Shown here one piece after another: positions 1 through 7,982 of a stretch of DNA of 64,000 nt. The notes beneath the pieces are model-generated. The model had not been told where the DNA came from. It did no database searches and worked only from the letters and a program-made list of their open reading frames with translations. Both the position numbers and the translations under genes were made by a program. Origin of the DNA: Pseudomonas weihenstephanensis (GTDB lineage Bacteria; Pseudomonadota; Gammaproteobacteria; Pseudomonadales; Pseudomonadaceae); NCBI RefSeq assembly GCF_001043055.1, contig NZ_JYLF01000001.1:186001-250000 (forward strand), given 5' to 3'. The stretch's first letter is position 1; each line of letters starts with the position of its first letter.

Positions 1-684
1 GAAATGCTCAAGCGCAGCGGCCAGCGCATCGACGGCAAACGTGTTGCGATCTCCGGTTCTGGCAACGTGGCGCAATACGCCGCGCGTAAGGTCATGGATC
101 TGGGCGGCAAGGTCATTTCTCTGTCGGACTCCGAAGGCACGCTGTACTGCGAAGCCGGATTGGACGACGCGCAGTGGGAAGCCTTGATGGAACTGAAAAA
201 CGTCAAGCGTGGGCGTATCAGCGAAATGGCGACGCAGTTTGGTCTGGAGTTTTTGGCCGGTCAGCATCCTTGGCACCTGGCGTGTGACATTGCCCTGCCG
301 TGCGCGACGCAGAACGAGCTGGACGCAGACGCTGCACGTACGTTGCTGAGCAATGGCTGCGTGTGCGTGGCCGAAGGCGCCAACATGCCGACCACGCTGG
401 AAGCTGTCGATGTGTTTGTCGAGGCTGGCATTCTGTTCGCACCGGGCAAGGCTTCCAATGCCGGTGGTGTGGCGGTGAGCGGGCTGGAAATGTCGCAAAA
501 CGCCATGCGCTTGCTGTGGACGGCGGGTGAGGTGGACAGCAAGTTGCACAACATCATGCAGTCGATCCACCACGCGTGTGTTCACTACGGCGAAGAAAAC
601 GGACGTATCAACTACGTCAAAGGCGCCAACATCGCAGGCTTCGTTAAAGTGGCCGATGCCATGCTGGCGCAGGGCGTGGTTTAA
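1..684 (+). CDS. gdhA: NADP-type glutamate dehydrogenase, C-terminal half (5' end outside window)
   Basis: Cytoplasmic enzyme that interconverts 2-oxoglutarate plus ammonia and glutamate. The reading frame is already open at base 1, and about 227 C-terminal residues are present. The Rossmann dinucleotide motif SGSGNVAQYAARK lies near residue 18 of the fragment. The stretch NMPTT, further down, is typical of the GdhA coenzyme domain, as is the conserved ending around GANIAGFVKVADAM. The catalytic lysine region of the N-terminal half is upstream of the window. The stop overlaps the last 4 bases of the convergent Gre-like gene. Confidence 0.95.
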   Translation, partial: EMLKRSGQRIDGKRVAISGSGNVAQYAARKVMDLGGKVISLSDSEGTLYCEAGLDDAQWEALMELKNVKRGRISEMATQFGLEFLAGQHPWHLACDIALPCATQNELDADAARTLLSNGCVCVAEGANMPTTLEAVDVFVEAGILFAPGKASNAGGVAVSGLEMSQNAMRLLWTAGEVDSKLHNIMQSIHHACVHYGEENGRINYVKGANIAGFVKVADAMLAQGVV

Positions 685-1175
685 GCCGGTTTTATGGCGA
701 TGATTTCAACCTGCAAATCCCCGGCAGGTCGAAGCCACAGCACTTCATCGCCCAGCTGTGCGCCCAACAGCGCACGGCCCAGCGGCGATCCCCAATTGAT
801 CAAGCCCTGAGCGGCATCGGCCTGGTCCTCACCGACCAACTGCACCCGTTGTTCATTGCCGTGTTCATCGGTAAATGTCACCCAACTGCCGATCTGCACC
901 TTATCTGACGAGGTTGCCGGGGCGGCGACCTGCGCACTCAGCAAACGCTGATTGAAATAGCGCAAATCTCGCTCAAGGTCGGCCAAGCGCTGTTTGTCGG
1001 CGTCATCGCCCTTTGCGCTCTCTTGACTGTGTTGCGCCTGAAGCGCGCTGACTTTGGCGTGCAATAACCCATGACCCTCGGCGGTCACGTAATTGGGCTG
1101 GTTGCTGACGTGCCGCTCAATAGGGGTATTGGCGTGGTCGGCGGCGCTGTCTTCGTTTACAAATGCGCGGCTCAT
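681..1175 (-). CDS. GreA/GreB-family transcription elongation factor-like protein
   Basis: A 164-residue protein. The C-terminal half (about residues 95-160) matches the Gre C-terminal FKBP-like domain, including the stretch INWGSPLGRALLGAQLGDEV. The N-terminal part (about 30-85) is charged and helical, as expected for a Gre coiled coil with acidic residues near its tip. Known family members bind the RNA polymerase secondary channel and rescue backtracked complexes. This protein is not a close match to canonical GreA or GreB, so it may be a paralogue with a different effect on polymerase. ATG start with an AAGGGA ribosome site 8 bases upstream. It converges with gdhA, overlapping by 4 bases. 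Confidence 0.8.
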   Translation of the reverse strand: MSRAFVNEDSAADHANTPIERHVSNQPNYVTAEGHGLLHAKVSALQAQHSQESAKGDDADKQRLADLERDLRYFNQRLLSAQVAAPATSSDKVQIGSWVTFTDEHGNEQRVQLVGEDQADAAQGLINWGSPLGRALLGAQLGDEVLWLRPAGDLQVEIIAIKPA

Positions 1176-1232
1176 GGCAGGTGTCCCTTGTGGCTATAGG
1201 CTTGAGAGCCTGCGGGTAGATCAGGGTTCAAA

Positions 1233-1592
1233 TTATTGCGAGCGATAGGCGCGGGCGGCGTCCACATCCTTTTCGTGCTGCCAGTCGCGTTCGCGCTGAT
1301 CCCAATGCCGCTCCTGGTACTCCTCGCGGTCCTGACTTTCGCGCATGGCCTGACACTGGCGAAAGCCATCGTCCCAGCCTTGGGCGTAGATCGAATCTTT
1401 CAGGTAGCGCGCAACGTCTTTCTTGTACTCGCCAGTGATAGCCCCTGCGGCTTGCCGGCCACTGCTACAGCCCTCAGCAAAACCGTCCGCAAAGGCGGGC
1501 GGATAACCCTTCGCCAACAGCTCATCGTGGGTGGTTTGACACCCGCTCAGCACTGCACTCAACAGCCCGATACACACAGCGCCGCGCCACAT
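1233..1592 (-). CDS. Small predicted lipoprotein of unknown function
   Basis: A 119-residue protein. The start is ATG at 1592, preceded by GAGGTGG; an upstream in-frame TTG lacks this support. A lipobox LSGC places the lipidated cysteine at residue 18, followed by Q, which predicts an outer-membrane lipoprotein. The mature part contains GFAEGCSSGRQAAG and a very charged C-terminus rich in R, E, D, Q and W, probably a helix. No family function is recognised. It lies on the same strand as the chorismate mutase, DUF4105 and DUF3015 genes, with a gap of about 390 bases that holds only an ORF without a start. Confidence 0.7.
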   Translation of the reverse strand: MWRGAVCIGLLSAVLSGCQTTHDELLAKGYPPAFADGFAEGCSSGRQAAGAITGEYKKDVARYLKDSIYAQGWDDGFRQCQAMRESQDREEYQERHWDQRERDWQHEKDVDAARAYRSQ

Positions 1593-1682
1593 AATCCACC
1601 TCAATGCACCGATCAACGGCCGATGAGGTGGAGTGTAGGCCGGGATCTGTGATTGGGCTGTGAAGCGCGTGTCAACGTGATG

Positions 1683-1967
1683 TCAGCTGTCGGCGGGTGT
1701 TTGCAGCGCCTGCACGCCCGCGAACAACTGGCCAGTGCTGGCATCGGGGTGCAGCTCATGTAAGGCCCTGGACTGACGCTTCATTTTGGCCTTGGCGTTA
1801 TAGAACGTGTGCAGGCCTTCGTGGGGTGGGGCGCCAGGCGTTAATCGTTCGTCTGACGTTGCAGGTTGAGCGCGGGTTCGGTCTGAGGGGGCTGGCGGCG
1901 CAAGCTCCCAGGACAGGTCTTGCAGGTTAAGATCGCTGCGCAGTTGATCGCAACCTGCCCAGCGACT
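1683..1967 (-). pseudogene. Open frame without a usable start; possible gene remnant
   Basis: This is the only content I can see in the 390-base gap between the lipoprotein and the chorismate mutase gene. The minus strand is open for 94 codons from a TGA at 1968-1970 to a TGA at 1683-1685. The C-terminal part uses codons that look Pseudomonas-like and encodes HTFYNAKAKMKRQSRALHEL. The first ATG lies deep inside, and there is no GTG or TTG near the beginning. A neighbouring frame starting GTG-AAG-TCG just after the mutase stop closes at a TAA after 14 codons, so a frameshifted gene is one reading. Chance is another. Confidence 0.25.
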
Positions 1968-1982
1968 TCACGGCTCAGCCGT

Positions 1983-2288
1983 TCAGGAAAGCGCCGAGTG
2001 TTCAGCCAGCTCTTGCTGGATAAACGCCGCGATCATGGCGCGGTACACCTGTTCGGTGACGTGCGGGTTGGCACCCAGCTCGTCGGCCAAGGCCCTGACC
2101 TTGGCGAACACGTGCTCAACCCGCTGCGGCGACTTGACGGCATGACTGTCTTTTTTAAAACGCGCAGCCTGCGACACATAGCGCCCGCGCTGTGCAATGA
2201 GGCCGACGATCTGGCGATCCAGTTGGTCAATGTGTTCGCGGACTTCGTCCAGGGTTTGGCAGTGGGCAGCCATGTCGTGTAACTCCAT
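1983..2288 (-). CDS. Chorismate mutase (AroQ/PchB-like, monofunctional)
   Basis: A 101-residue all-helical protein of the AroQ class. The N-terminal helix REHIDQLDRQIVGLIAQRGRYV carries the conserved arginines. QRVEHVFAKVR and the C-terminal FIQQE supply the usual Lys/Arg/Gln active-site positions. Known members convert chorismate to prephenate; PchB relatives also act as isochorismate-pyruvate lyases, and sequence alone does not decide between them. No salicylate or siderophore genes are nearby. The ATG follows the DUF4105 stop codon with no gap (TGA-ATG), so the two are probably translationally coupled. Confidence 0.85.
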   Translation of the reverse strand: MELHDMAAHCQTLDEVREHIDQLDRQIVGLIAQRGRYVSQAARFKKDSHAVKSPQRVEHVFAKVRALADELGANPHVTEQVYRAMIAAFIQQELAEHSALS

Positions 2289-4142
2289 TCAGTAGTGATA
2301 CCACTTCACTTCCAGCATCACTTCGTTGACCGGCGAGCTCAGGTGGCTGAACTCTCGTTGGGCGGTCAGGCGCAGGCCGAGGTTGCGGGATATTTCCCAC
2401 TGCTGGTTCAGGCTTAGCGTGCGGCGGATTTCACCGTTGGTGAAGTAATCCCCCTTGGCTTCCAGGCTCAGATTGCCCAGCGGATTACGCCACAGCAACC
2501 CGGTGTTGTAGCCCGCAGCCGGAGCGACGAAGGCGGCGAAGTCGTTGTTGTGTTCCACGCGCACTGTGCCGAGGGCGAAACCTAGCAGGCCGTCGGCCAG
2601 TTGCCAGGTGCCGCCTGCGCCGCCATTGACGTGGCTGACGAGGTTTTCGTCGCCATGCTTGCCCAGCACGCGCTCAAGGCCGCCGCCCACTTGCCAGGAC
2701 CACGGCTGGAGCAGGTCATTGCGCGGTGTCAGCGAGCGGATGTTGGCCAGATCAAGTTGCTGGATTTGCCAGTGGTTGCCTTCGTACTGGCGCAATTTGA
2801 GTTGCAGGATTTCAATCTGCGCCCCCAGCGGAAAGCCCGGCGCGTTGTCGTTCAGGTCGTGGTAAGCCATGCGCAGGCCGTACTCGGCAAAGGCCTTGTC
2901 GTCGCGGCTGCCCGCGCCCAATTGCCAGGTGCGCGACTCGTGGCCGTTCTCCGGCAGTTCGGGTTTTTCGACGTGCAGCGCCGGTGCCGGGTTTTGGTTG
3001 ATTGCGCGCAGCAGTTCAAAGCTGCGTTGCGAGCGCTCGGTATCACGCTCCAGGCCGTTGGCGCGGTAGCGTTCAAGGCGATAAGCGGCGTCGATGATCA
3101 ACGCTTGCCGGGCTTTGGGCAGGGCTTTGAATTCAGGGTTTTGCAGTTGCTGTTGATTGGCGCTGACCTGTAGCACCCATTGCTGCTCTTCGGGGTCGAG
3201 GACCTTGGCGCGGTCCAGCAACTCGCGCTCGCGTGACGGGCGGTATTCGATGCTTTCGACCAGACCGGCTTCTTTGACCGCTTTTACAGTGTCGGTGGGG
3301 ATCGCGGTCAACGGGAATTGGGTGGTCAGCTTCAAGCCTGGACGGGCCACTTGCAGCAGTTCAAGCAGGCGATACGAGCAGTTTTCGTCGAAAAAGAAGT
3401 AGTCGAACTGGATCTGTTTCAGCTCCCACACATGCTCAACCATCCGTTGGGTTTCTTCGGGCGTCAGGTTGAGGCGGTATTCCCACAGGTCGCGGTTTTC
3501 GAGGCTGCGATACTCCGAGAGTTTTTCCTGGTAGGGCACCAGGGCGAACAGGCCGGGATAACCGCCAGCCAGGCCTTTCCACGCATACAGAATGCTGTTG
3601 TCGGAACCTTCGATGTAGGCGCCGAAGTTGATCGCGTAGCTGAGCAGCGCGGTCTTGTTGCTTTGCACGTCAGCCTGGTCGATGCGCAATAAGGTGTGAC
3701 CAAACATCGAGGACGGGCTGTTGAGGTACGCCGCCGGGAAAATCATCACCGTGCTGTGCGGGGCCACGTCTGTGAACCATTGCGTGAACTCGGCGCACGG
3801 CGCTTGGGGCAAGTCGTTCAGATTCAGTTGCGCCTTGAGCCAGCGGGTGCGGGCCGGGTACACGCATTGCGGGTGTTTGTCGCCCAGGCTTAAGGGCGAA
3901 TACAGCGCCTCGACGGTGGCGCGCAATTCAGCGTCCGGGTGGTGAGCGCCGTCGGGGGCGATGAAGAATTTGTCGTCGCTGACATAACTGCGCCAGCCGC
4001 CGAGCTTGCGGGCTTCGTAATGCCCCAGGGAGAGCCAGAACGGGTCGTTGGCCAACTGCTGCACACGTTGATTGTCGATAGAGGGCGCGGCATATAACGG
4101 GGCGCAGGCACAGAGCGCCAAATAGGCAAGGCGTTTGAGCAT
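2289..4142 (-). CDS. DUF4105 protein with predicted outer-membrane barrel
   Basis: A 617-residue protein. The start is ATG at 4142, because the longer frame begins at a TTG without support. A signal peptide (LAYLALCACAPLYA) precedes the mature protein. The DUF4105 domain covers about residues 100-290, with the conserved segments SSMFGHTLLRID (His149) and FFFDENCSYRLLELL (Cys255). This His then Asn-Cys arrangement resembles permuted NlpC/P60-LRAT papain-like folds, which is my inference. From about residue 390 the protein alternates polar and hydrophobic residues in short strands and ends in WYHY, as outer-membrane beta-barrels do. It lies downstream of DUF3015 and is coupled to the chorismate mutase gene. 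Its function is unknown. Confidence 0.85.
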   Translation of the reverse strand: MLKRLAYLALCACAPLYAAPSIDNQRVQQLANDPFWLSLGHYEARKLGGWRSYVSDDKFFIAPDGAHHPDAELRATVEALYSPLSLGDKHPQCVYPARTRWLKAQLNLNDLPQAPCAEFTQWFTDVAPHSTVMIFPAAYLNSPSSMFGHTLLRIDQADVQSNKTALLSYAINFGAYIEGSDNSILYAWKGLAGGYPGLFALVPYQEKLSEYRSLENRDLWEYRLNLTPEETQRMVEHVWELKQIQFDYFFFDENCSYRLLELLQVARPGLKLTTQFPLTAIPTDTVKAVKEAGLVESIEYRPSRERELLDRAKVLDPEEQQWVLQVSANQQQLQNPEFKALPKARQALIIDAAYRLERYRANGLERDTERSQRSFELLRAINQNPAPALHVEKPELPENGHESRTWQLGAGSRDDKAFAEYGLRMAYHDLNDNAPGFPLGAQIEILQLKLRQYEGNHWQIQQLDLANIRSLTPRNDLLQPWSWQVGGGLERVLGKHGDENLVSHVNGGAGGTWQLADGLLGFALGTVRVEHNNDFAAFVAPAAGYNTGLLWRNPLGNLSLEAKGDYFTNGEIRRTLSLNQQWEISRNLGLRLTAQREFSHLSSPVNEVMLEVKWYHY

Positions 4143-4187
4143 GGTCGGCAACTGTTGTCAGACGAATAGAAATGAAGCAGAAGGATA

Positions 4188-4207
4188 CCCGCTCCGAAAG
4201 GAGCGGG
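4188..4207 (-). terminator. Hairpin between DUF3015 and DUF4105 genes
   Basis: A perfect 8-bp stem (cccgctcc/ggagcggg) closes a GAAA tetraloop. It sits 10 bases after the DUF3015 stop and lacks a clear T run, so it may be a partial terminator or an mRNA processing/stability element rather than a full stop. Confidence 0.5.
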
Positions 4208-4217
4208 CAGGTCTCAT

Positions 4218-4706
4218 TTACGCAGCGGTTGCGTACTTGGACAGGCGAGCGTCACTTTTCAGGACGGCCAGGGTGTTGGTGTGAACATCATCCGCGGTCA
4301 CGTCAGCCTTGCTGAAGATTTGCTGGAAGTGTTCGTGGGTGACCGCTGCAAAATGCTCACGGTCTTCAGGGGCGACACCCAGTACCACCGCGTAGGTGGT
4401 CAGCGCTTCGCCATTGCCTTTAGCCATGTCTTCGGACAGCTCGTTCATCATGCCATTCATGGCAATCCACGATTTGCCGCCGTAGGTCAGCGAGTCTTTG
4501 GTGGTGCAACCGTTGGTACCGGAAGTCATACCAAAGGTGGCGTTGCCGGACGTGCCGTTGGTGGTGGAGGCCAGGAAGTGGGCCGGAGTGCCGCGTTGGC
4601 CTTCAAACAGCATGTTGCCCCAACCGCAGTTCGGACCGCCTGGTGCTTGAGCCATAGCATTGAGGGAAACAACAGTGAAGAGAGTACCGAGAAGAATCCG
4701 TTTCAT
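4218..4706 (-). CDS. DUF3015 family exported protein
   Basis: A 162-residue protein starting at ATG 4706 (MKRILLGTLF). A cleavable signal peptide ends near LNAMA, giving a periplasmic or envelope mature protein that begins QAPGGPNCGWGNMLFEGQ. DUF3015 members share this early CGWG motif and a second cysteine further on (GTNGCTTKDS), so a disulfide is likely. The C-terminal half is helical (AVTHEHFQQIF). No activity is known for the family. It is the first gene of a minus-strand set with DUF4105 and chorismate mutase, separated from DUF4105 by 75 bases with a hairpin. Confidence 0.85.
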   Translation of the reverse strand: MKRILLGTLFTVVSLNAMAQAPGGPNCGWGNMLFEGQRGTPAHFLASTTNGTSGNATFGMTSGTNGCTTKDSLTYGGKSWIAMNGMMNELSEDMAKGNGEALTTYAVVLGVAPEDREHFAAVTHEHFQQIFSKADVTADDVHTNTLAVLKSDARLSKYATAA

Positions 4707-4978
4707 AGCTTTGTTCTCTATGTGTGTGCAACCAATGGACAAGGGTGTCTGGCCCCGAAGCGCCAGTACGGGCCAGTTATGCCTTCCGGCCGCGTAACAT
4801 CTTGGAGTCTAGGCATGATCTGTGGGTTCCGTTATTTTTTGTAAAACAATCATTGATCGAGCACAGTTTTAACCCGCAAATGCAGGGCCGCGGGATTTCG
4901 CGCATCGTGCGCCTTGCCAGTGGCGTACGGCCAGCGCCAGAATGCGGGCATCTGCCCCGCCCGATGTAAGGAAGCCCG

Positions 4979-7417
4979 ATGCCTGATCCTGTTGCTGCCA
5001 GCTTGCGTCTCGCGCCTGACGCGCTGACCCGTCCGTTTTCCGCTGAACAGTTCAGCTTCTCTACCACCAATGATCTGGAGCCTTTTCGCGGCATTCTCGG
5101 CCAGGAACGTGCGGTCGAAGCCTTGCAATTTGGCGTGGCCATGCCACGTCCGGGTTACAACGTATTTGTGATGGGCGAACCCGGTACCGGGCGTTTTTCG
5201 TTCGTCAAACGCTACCTCAAAGCTGAAGGCAAGCGCCTGAAGTCGCCGAGTGACTGGGTGTATGTCAATAACTTCGATGACCCGCGCGAGCCACGGGCGC
5301 TGGAGCTGCCCGCCAGCAGCGCCTCGGCGTTCATCGCTGACATCAATGGTTTGATCGACAACCTGCTGGCGACCTTTCCGGCGGTCTTTGAGCACCCGAC
5401 CTATCAACAGCGTAAAAGCGCCATCGACCGGGGCTTTAATCAACGGTATGACCGCGCGCTGGATGTGATCGAGCGTTTGGCGCTGGAAAAAGGCGTGGCC
5501 TTGTACCGCGACAGCAGCAACGTCGCCTTTACGCCGATGAGCGACGGCAAGGCACTGGATGAAGCCGAGTTTTCGCAGTTGCCCGAAGAGGAGCGCGAGC
5601 GTTTTCACGAGGATATTTCGCAGCTCGAAGAGCGTCTCAACGAAGAACTGGCGAGCCTGCCGCAGTGGAAGCGCGAGTCCAATAACCAACTGCGTCATTT
5701 GAACGAAGAAACCATCACCCTGGCGCTGCAACCGTTGCTGGCGCCGCTGTCGCAAAAGTACGCCGAGAACGGCGCTGTGTGCGGCTACTTGCAGGCGGTG
5801 CAGGTGTACTTGCTCAAGACCGTGGTCGAGCAACTGGTCGACGACAGCAAGACCGATGCCCAGGCGCGCAAGTTGCTCGAAGAGCAGTATCTGCCCAGCC
5901 TGGTGGTCGGCCAGCCCATGAGCGGCGGTGCACCGGTGGTGTTTGAACCGCATCCCACCTACGACAACCTGTTTGGCCGTATTGAGTACAGCACCGATCA
6001 GGGGGCGCTCTACACCACCTATCGTCAGTTGCGTGCGGGCGCTTTGCACCGCGCCAACGGCGGCTTTTTGATTCTCGAAGCCGAGAAAATGCTCAGCGAG
6101 CCGTTTGTATGGGACGCGCTCAAACGCGCACTGCAATCGCGCAAATTGAAAATGGAGTCGCCACTGGGCGAGATGGGGCGCTTGGCCACCGTGACCCTCA
6201 GCCCGCAAGTGATCCCGTTGCAGGTCAAAGTCATCATCATTGGTGCCCGCCAGCTGTATTACACGTTGCAAGACCTGGACCCGGACTTCCAAGAGATGTT
6301 CCGTGTGCTGGTGGACTTCGACGAAGACATTCCCATGGTCGACGAGAGCCTTGAGCAGTTTGCCCAGTTGCTGACCACGCGCACTTCTGAGGAAGGCATG
6401 GCGCCGCTGACAGCCGATGCGGTAGCGCGACTGGCGACGTACAGCGCCCGTTTGGCCGAGCATCAAGGGCGCTTGTCGGCGCGTATCGGCGATCTGTTCC
6501 AGCTGGTCAGCGAGGCGGATTTCATTCGCCATCTGGCCAACGATGAAATGACCGATGCGGGCCATATCGAGCGCGCGCTGAAAGCCAAGGCCACGCGCAC
6601 CGGTCGAGTGTCGGCACGGATTCTTGACGACATGTTGGCCGGGATCATTCTGATCGACACCGACGGTGCGGCGGTCGGCAAGTGCAACGGCCTGACGGTG
6701 CTCGAAGTGGGCGATTCAGCCTTCGGCGTGCCAGCCCGTATTTCAGCCACGGTGTATCCGGGTGGCAGCGGTATCGTCGACATTGAGCGCGAAGTTAACC
6801 TCGGCCAACCGATTCACTCCAAAGGCGTGATGATTTTGACCGGGTACCTGGGCAGCCGTTATGCGCAGGAATTCCCGCTGGCGATCTCGGCCAGCATCGC
6901 GCTGGAGCAGTCTTACGGCTATGTGGATGGCGACAGTGCGTCACTGGGCGAGGCTTGCACGCTGATTTCAGCGCTGTCGAAAACGCCACTCAAGCAGTGT
7001 TTTGCAATCACCGGCTCCATCAACCAGTTCGGCGAAGTGCAGGCTGTGGGTGGCGTCAACGAGAAAATCGAAGGCTTCTTCCGCCTGTGCGAAGCTCGCG
7101 GGTTGACGGGTGAGCAAGGGGCAATCATTCCTCAGGCCAACGTAGCGACGTTGATGCTGGATGAGAAAGTGTTGCAGGCGGTGCGCGAGGGCAAGTTTCA
7201 CGTCTACGCGGTGCGCCAGGCGGACGAAGCCTTGAGCTTGTTGGTGGGTGAGCCTGCGGGCGAGCCGGACGCTGAAGGTCTGTTCCCGGAAGGCAGCGTC
7301 AATGCGCGGGTGGTTGAGCGGTTACGGGTCATCGCTGAAATGATCAGCGATGAAGACCTCAAAGAGGCTGAAAAGGAGTTGATCGCCGAAACCCTGGCCG
7401 CTAAAAAATCGGTTTAA
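4979..7417 (+). CDS. Lon-family ATP-dependent protease-like protein (LonB/YcbZ type)
   Basis: An 812-residue protein with an N-terminal LonB-type ATPase region and a C-terminal Lon protease domain (about residues 560-790). The catalytic dyad is visible: Ser653 in GDSAS and Lys696 in GGVNEKIEG, 43 residues apart as in E. coli Lon. The P-loop is unusual: GEPGTGRFS (residues 66-74) has Arg72 where Walker A needs Lys, and the Walker B-like FLILEAE (363-369) has Glu in place of Asp. It is probably a cytoplasmic quality-control protease. By gene order it corresponds to PAO1 PA4576 rather than asrA, so no symbol is given. ATG with AGGA 8 bases upstream. A REP-like palindrome follows. Confidence 0.9.
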   Translation: MPDPVAASLRLAPDALTRPFSAEQFSFSTTNDLEPFRGILGQERAVEALQFGVAMPRPGYNVFVMGEPGTGRFSFVKRYLKAEGKRLKSPSDWVYVNNFDDPREPRALELPASSASAFIADINGLIDNLLATFPAVFEHPTYQQRKSAIDRGFNQRYDRALDVIERLALEKGVALYRDSSNVAFTPMSDGKALDEAEFSQLPEEERERFHEDISQLEERLNEELASLPQWKRESNNQLRHLNEETITLALQPLLAPLSQKYAENGAVCGYLQAVQVYLLKTVVEQLVDDSKTDAQARKLLEEQYLPSLVVGQPMSGGAPVVFEPHPTYDNLFGRIEYSTDQGALYTTYRQLRAGALHRANGGFLILEAEKMLSEPFVWDALKRALQSRKLKMESPLGEMGRLATVTLSPQVIPLQVKVIIIGARQLYYTLQDLDPDFQEMFRVLVDFDEDIPMVDESLEQFAQLLTTRTSEEGMAPLTADAVARLATYSARLAEHQGRLSARIGDLFQLVSEADFIRHLANDEMTDAGHIERALKAKATRTGRVSARILDDMLAGIILIDTDGAAVGKCNGLTVLEVGDSAFGVPARISATVYPGGSGIVDIEREVNLGQPIHSKGVMILTGYLGSRYAQEFPLAISASIALEQSYGYVDGDSASLGEACTLISALSKTPLKQCFAITGSINQFGEVQAVGGVNEKIEGFFRLCEARGLTGEQGAIIPQANVATLMLDEKVLQAVREGKFHVYAVRQADEALSLLVGEPAGEPDAEGLFPEGSVNARVVERLRVIAEMISDEDLKEAEKELIAETLAAKKSV

Positions 7418-7434
7418 AACCTACCCCGTAGGAG

Positions 7435-7489
7435 CTGGCGCAGGCTGCGAGCTGTTGATCATTGCGCTAAAGCTCGTAGCCTGCGCCAG
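7435..7489. repeat. REP-like palindrome, possible terminator of the Lon-like gene
   Basis: Arms ctggcgcaggctgcgagct (7435-7453) and its near-perfect inverse at 7471-7489 (one mismatch) flank a 17-base loop. The sequence begins GTAGGAGCTGGC, typical of Pseudomonas intergenic REP elements. It lies 18 bases after the protease stop. Confidence 0.7.
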
Positions 7490-7654
7490 CATCCATCGGG
7501 ATGATTGCCAATGCGTGAACCTTTCCGTTGGTCACGGCGCCTTGGCGAGCGCTGTTTTTCTTCTATTCTCAGCACAAGGACCTCCACTGTCGTCACTGGA
7601 ACGATGCAGCCCGTTGTGTGCGGCTGAATACAGGATCTACCGAGGGTCGCCGCC

Positions 7655-7972
7655 ATGACGCGCAACCTTTGCCTTACCCGCCAATGCCTGGGGTTGGAAA
7701 CACGGATCGAATGCAGCGTGCGCCCGCTCGCTGGTGGTACAGGCATGTGGACGCTGTTGTTTGCCGCAGGGCTTGCCGGCGAGCAGCCGACCACGATCAA
7801 GTCCCAAGGCCCGTTCCCTGGCCCGTTCGCGGCTGAAACCATTCTTGAATCAATCGTTGAAAGCCTGACGCTGCACGGCTATCAGTTGGCGGATGATCCG
7901 CAGATCTGGTGCCTGCATGTGCAGGCCCAGTTGCGGCAGATCAACGGCACGCGCAGTCACGCGTCTCGTTGA
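7655..7972 (+). CDS. Small conserved hypothetical protein
   Basis: A 105-residue protein, ATG preceded by a GAGGGT ribosome site. It has no signal peptide and no long membrane segment. Two parts look folded: an N-terminal stretch with GGTGMWTLLFAAGLAGEQP and a C-terminal helix pair (ETILESIVESLTLHGYQ, then LHVQAQLRQING). I do not recognise a function. Position suggests it is the counterpart of PAO1 PA4575, next to the Lon-like protease. It converges on the 610-residue lipoprotein with a gap of 10 bases. Confidence 0.6.
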   Translation: MTRNLCLTRQCLGLETRIECSVRPLAGGTGMWTLLFAAGLAGEQPTTIKSQGPFPGPFAAETILESIVESLTLHGYQLADDPQIWCLHVQAQLRQINGTRSHASR

Positions 7973-7982
7973 GGGACAGCAA

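Noticed and set aside
4850..6565. 571-codon open frame antisense to the Lon-like protease
   Set aside because: It mirrors the protease codons; the real gene has conserved catalytic motifs and a ribosome site.
4979..7417. Naming the Lon-like protease asrA
   Set aside because: AsrA is the PA0779 paralogue; gene order here fits the second homologue near fklB, so the symbol was withheld.
7455..7658. 67-codon plus-strand frame between the protease and the small hypothetical gene
   Set aside because: It begins inside the REP-like palindrome, lacks a ribosome site, and its translation is low in conserved features.
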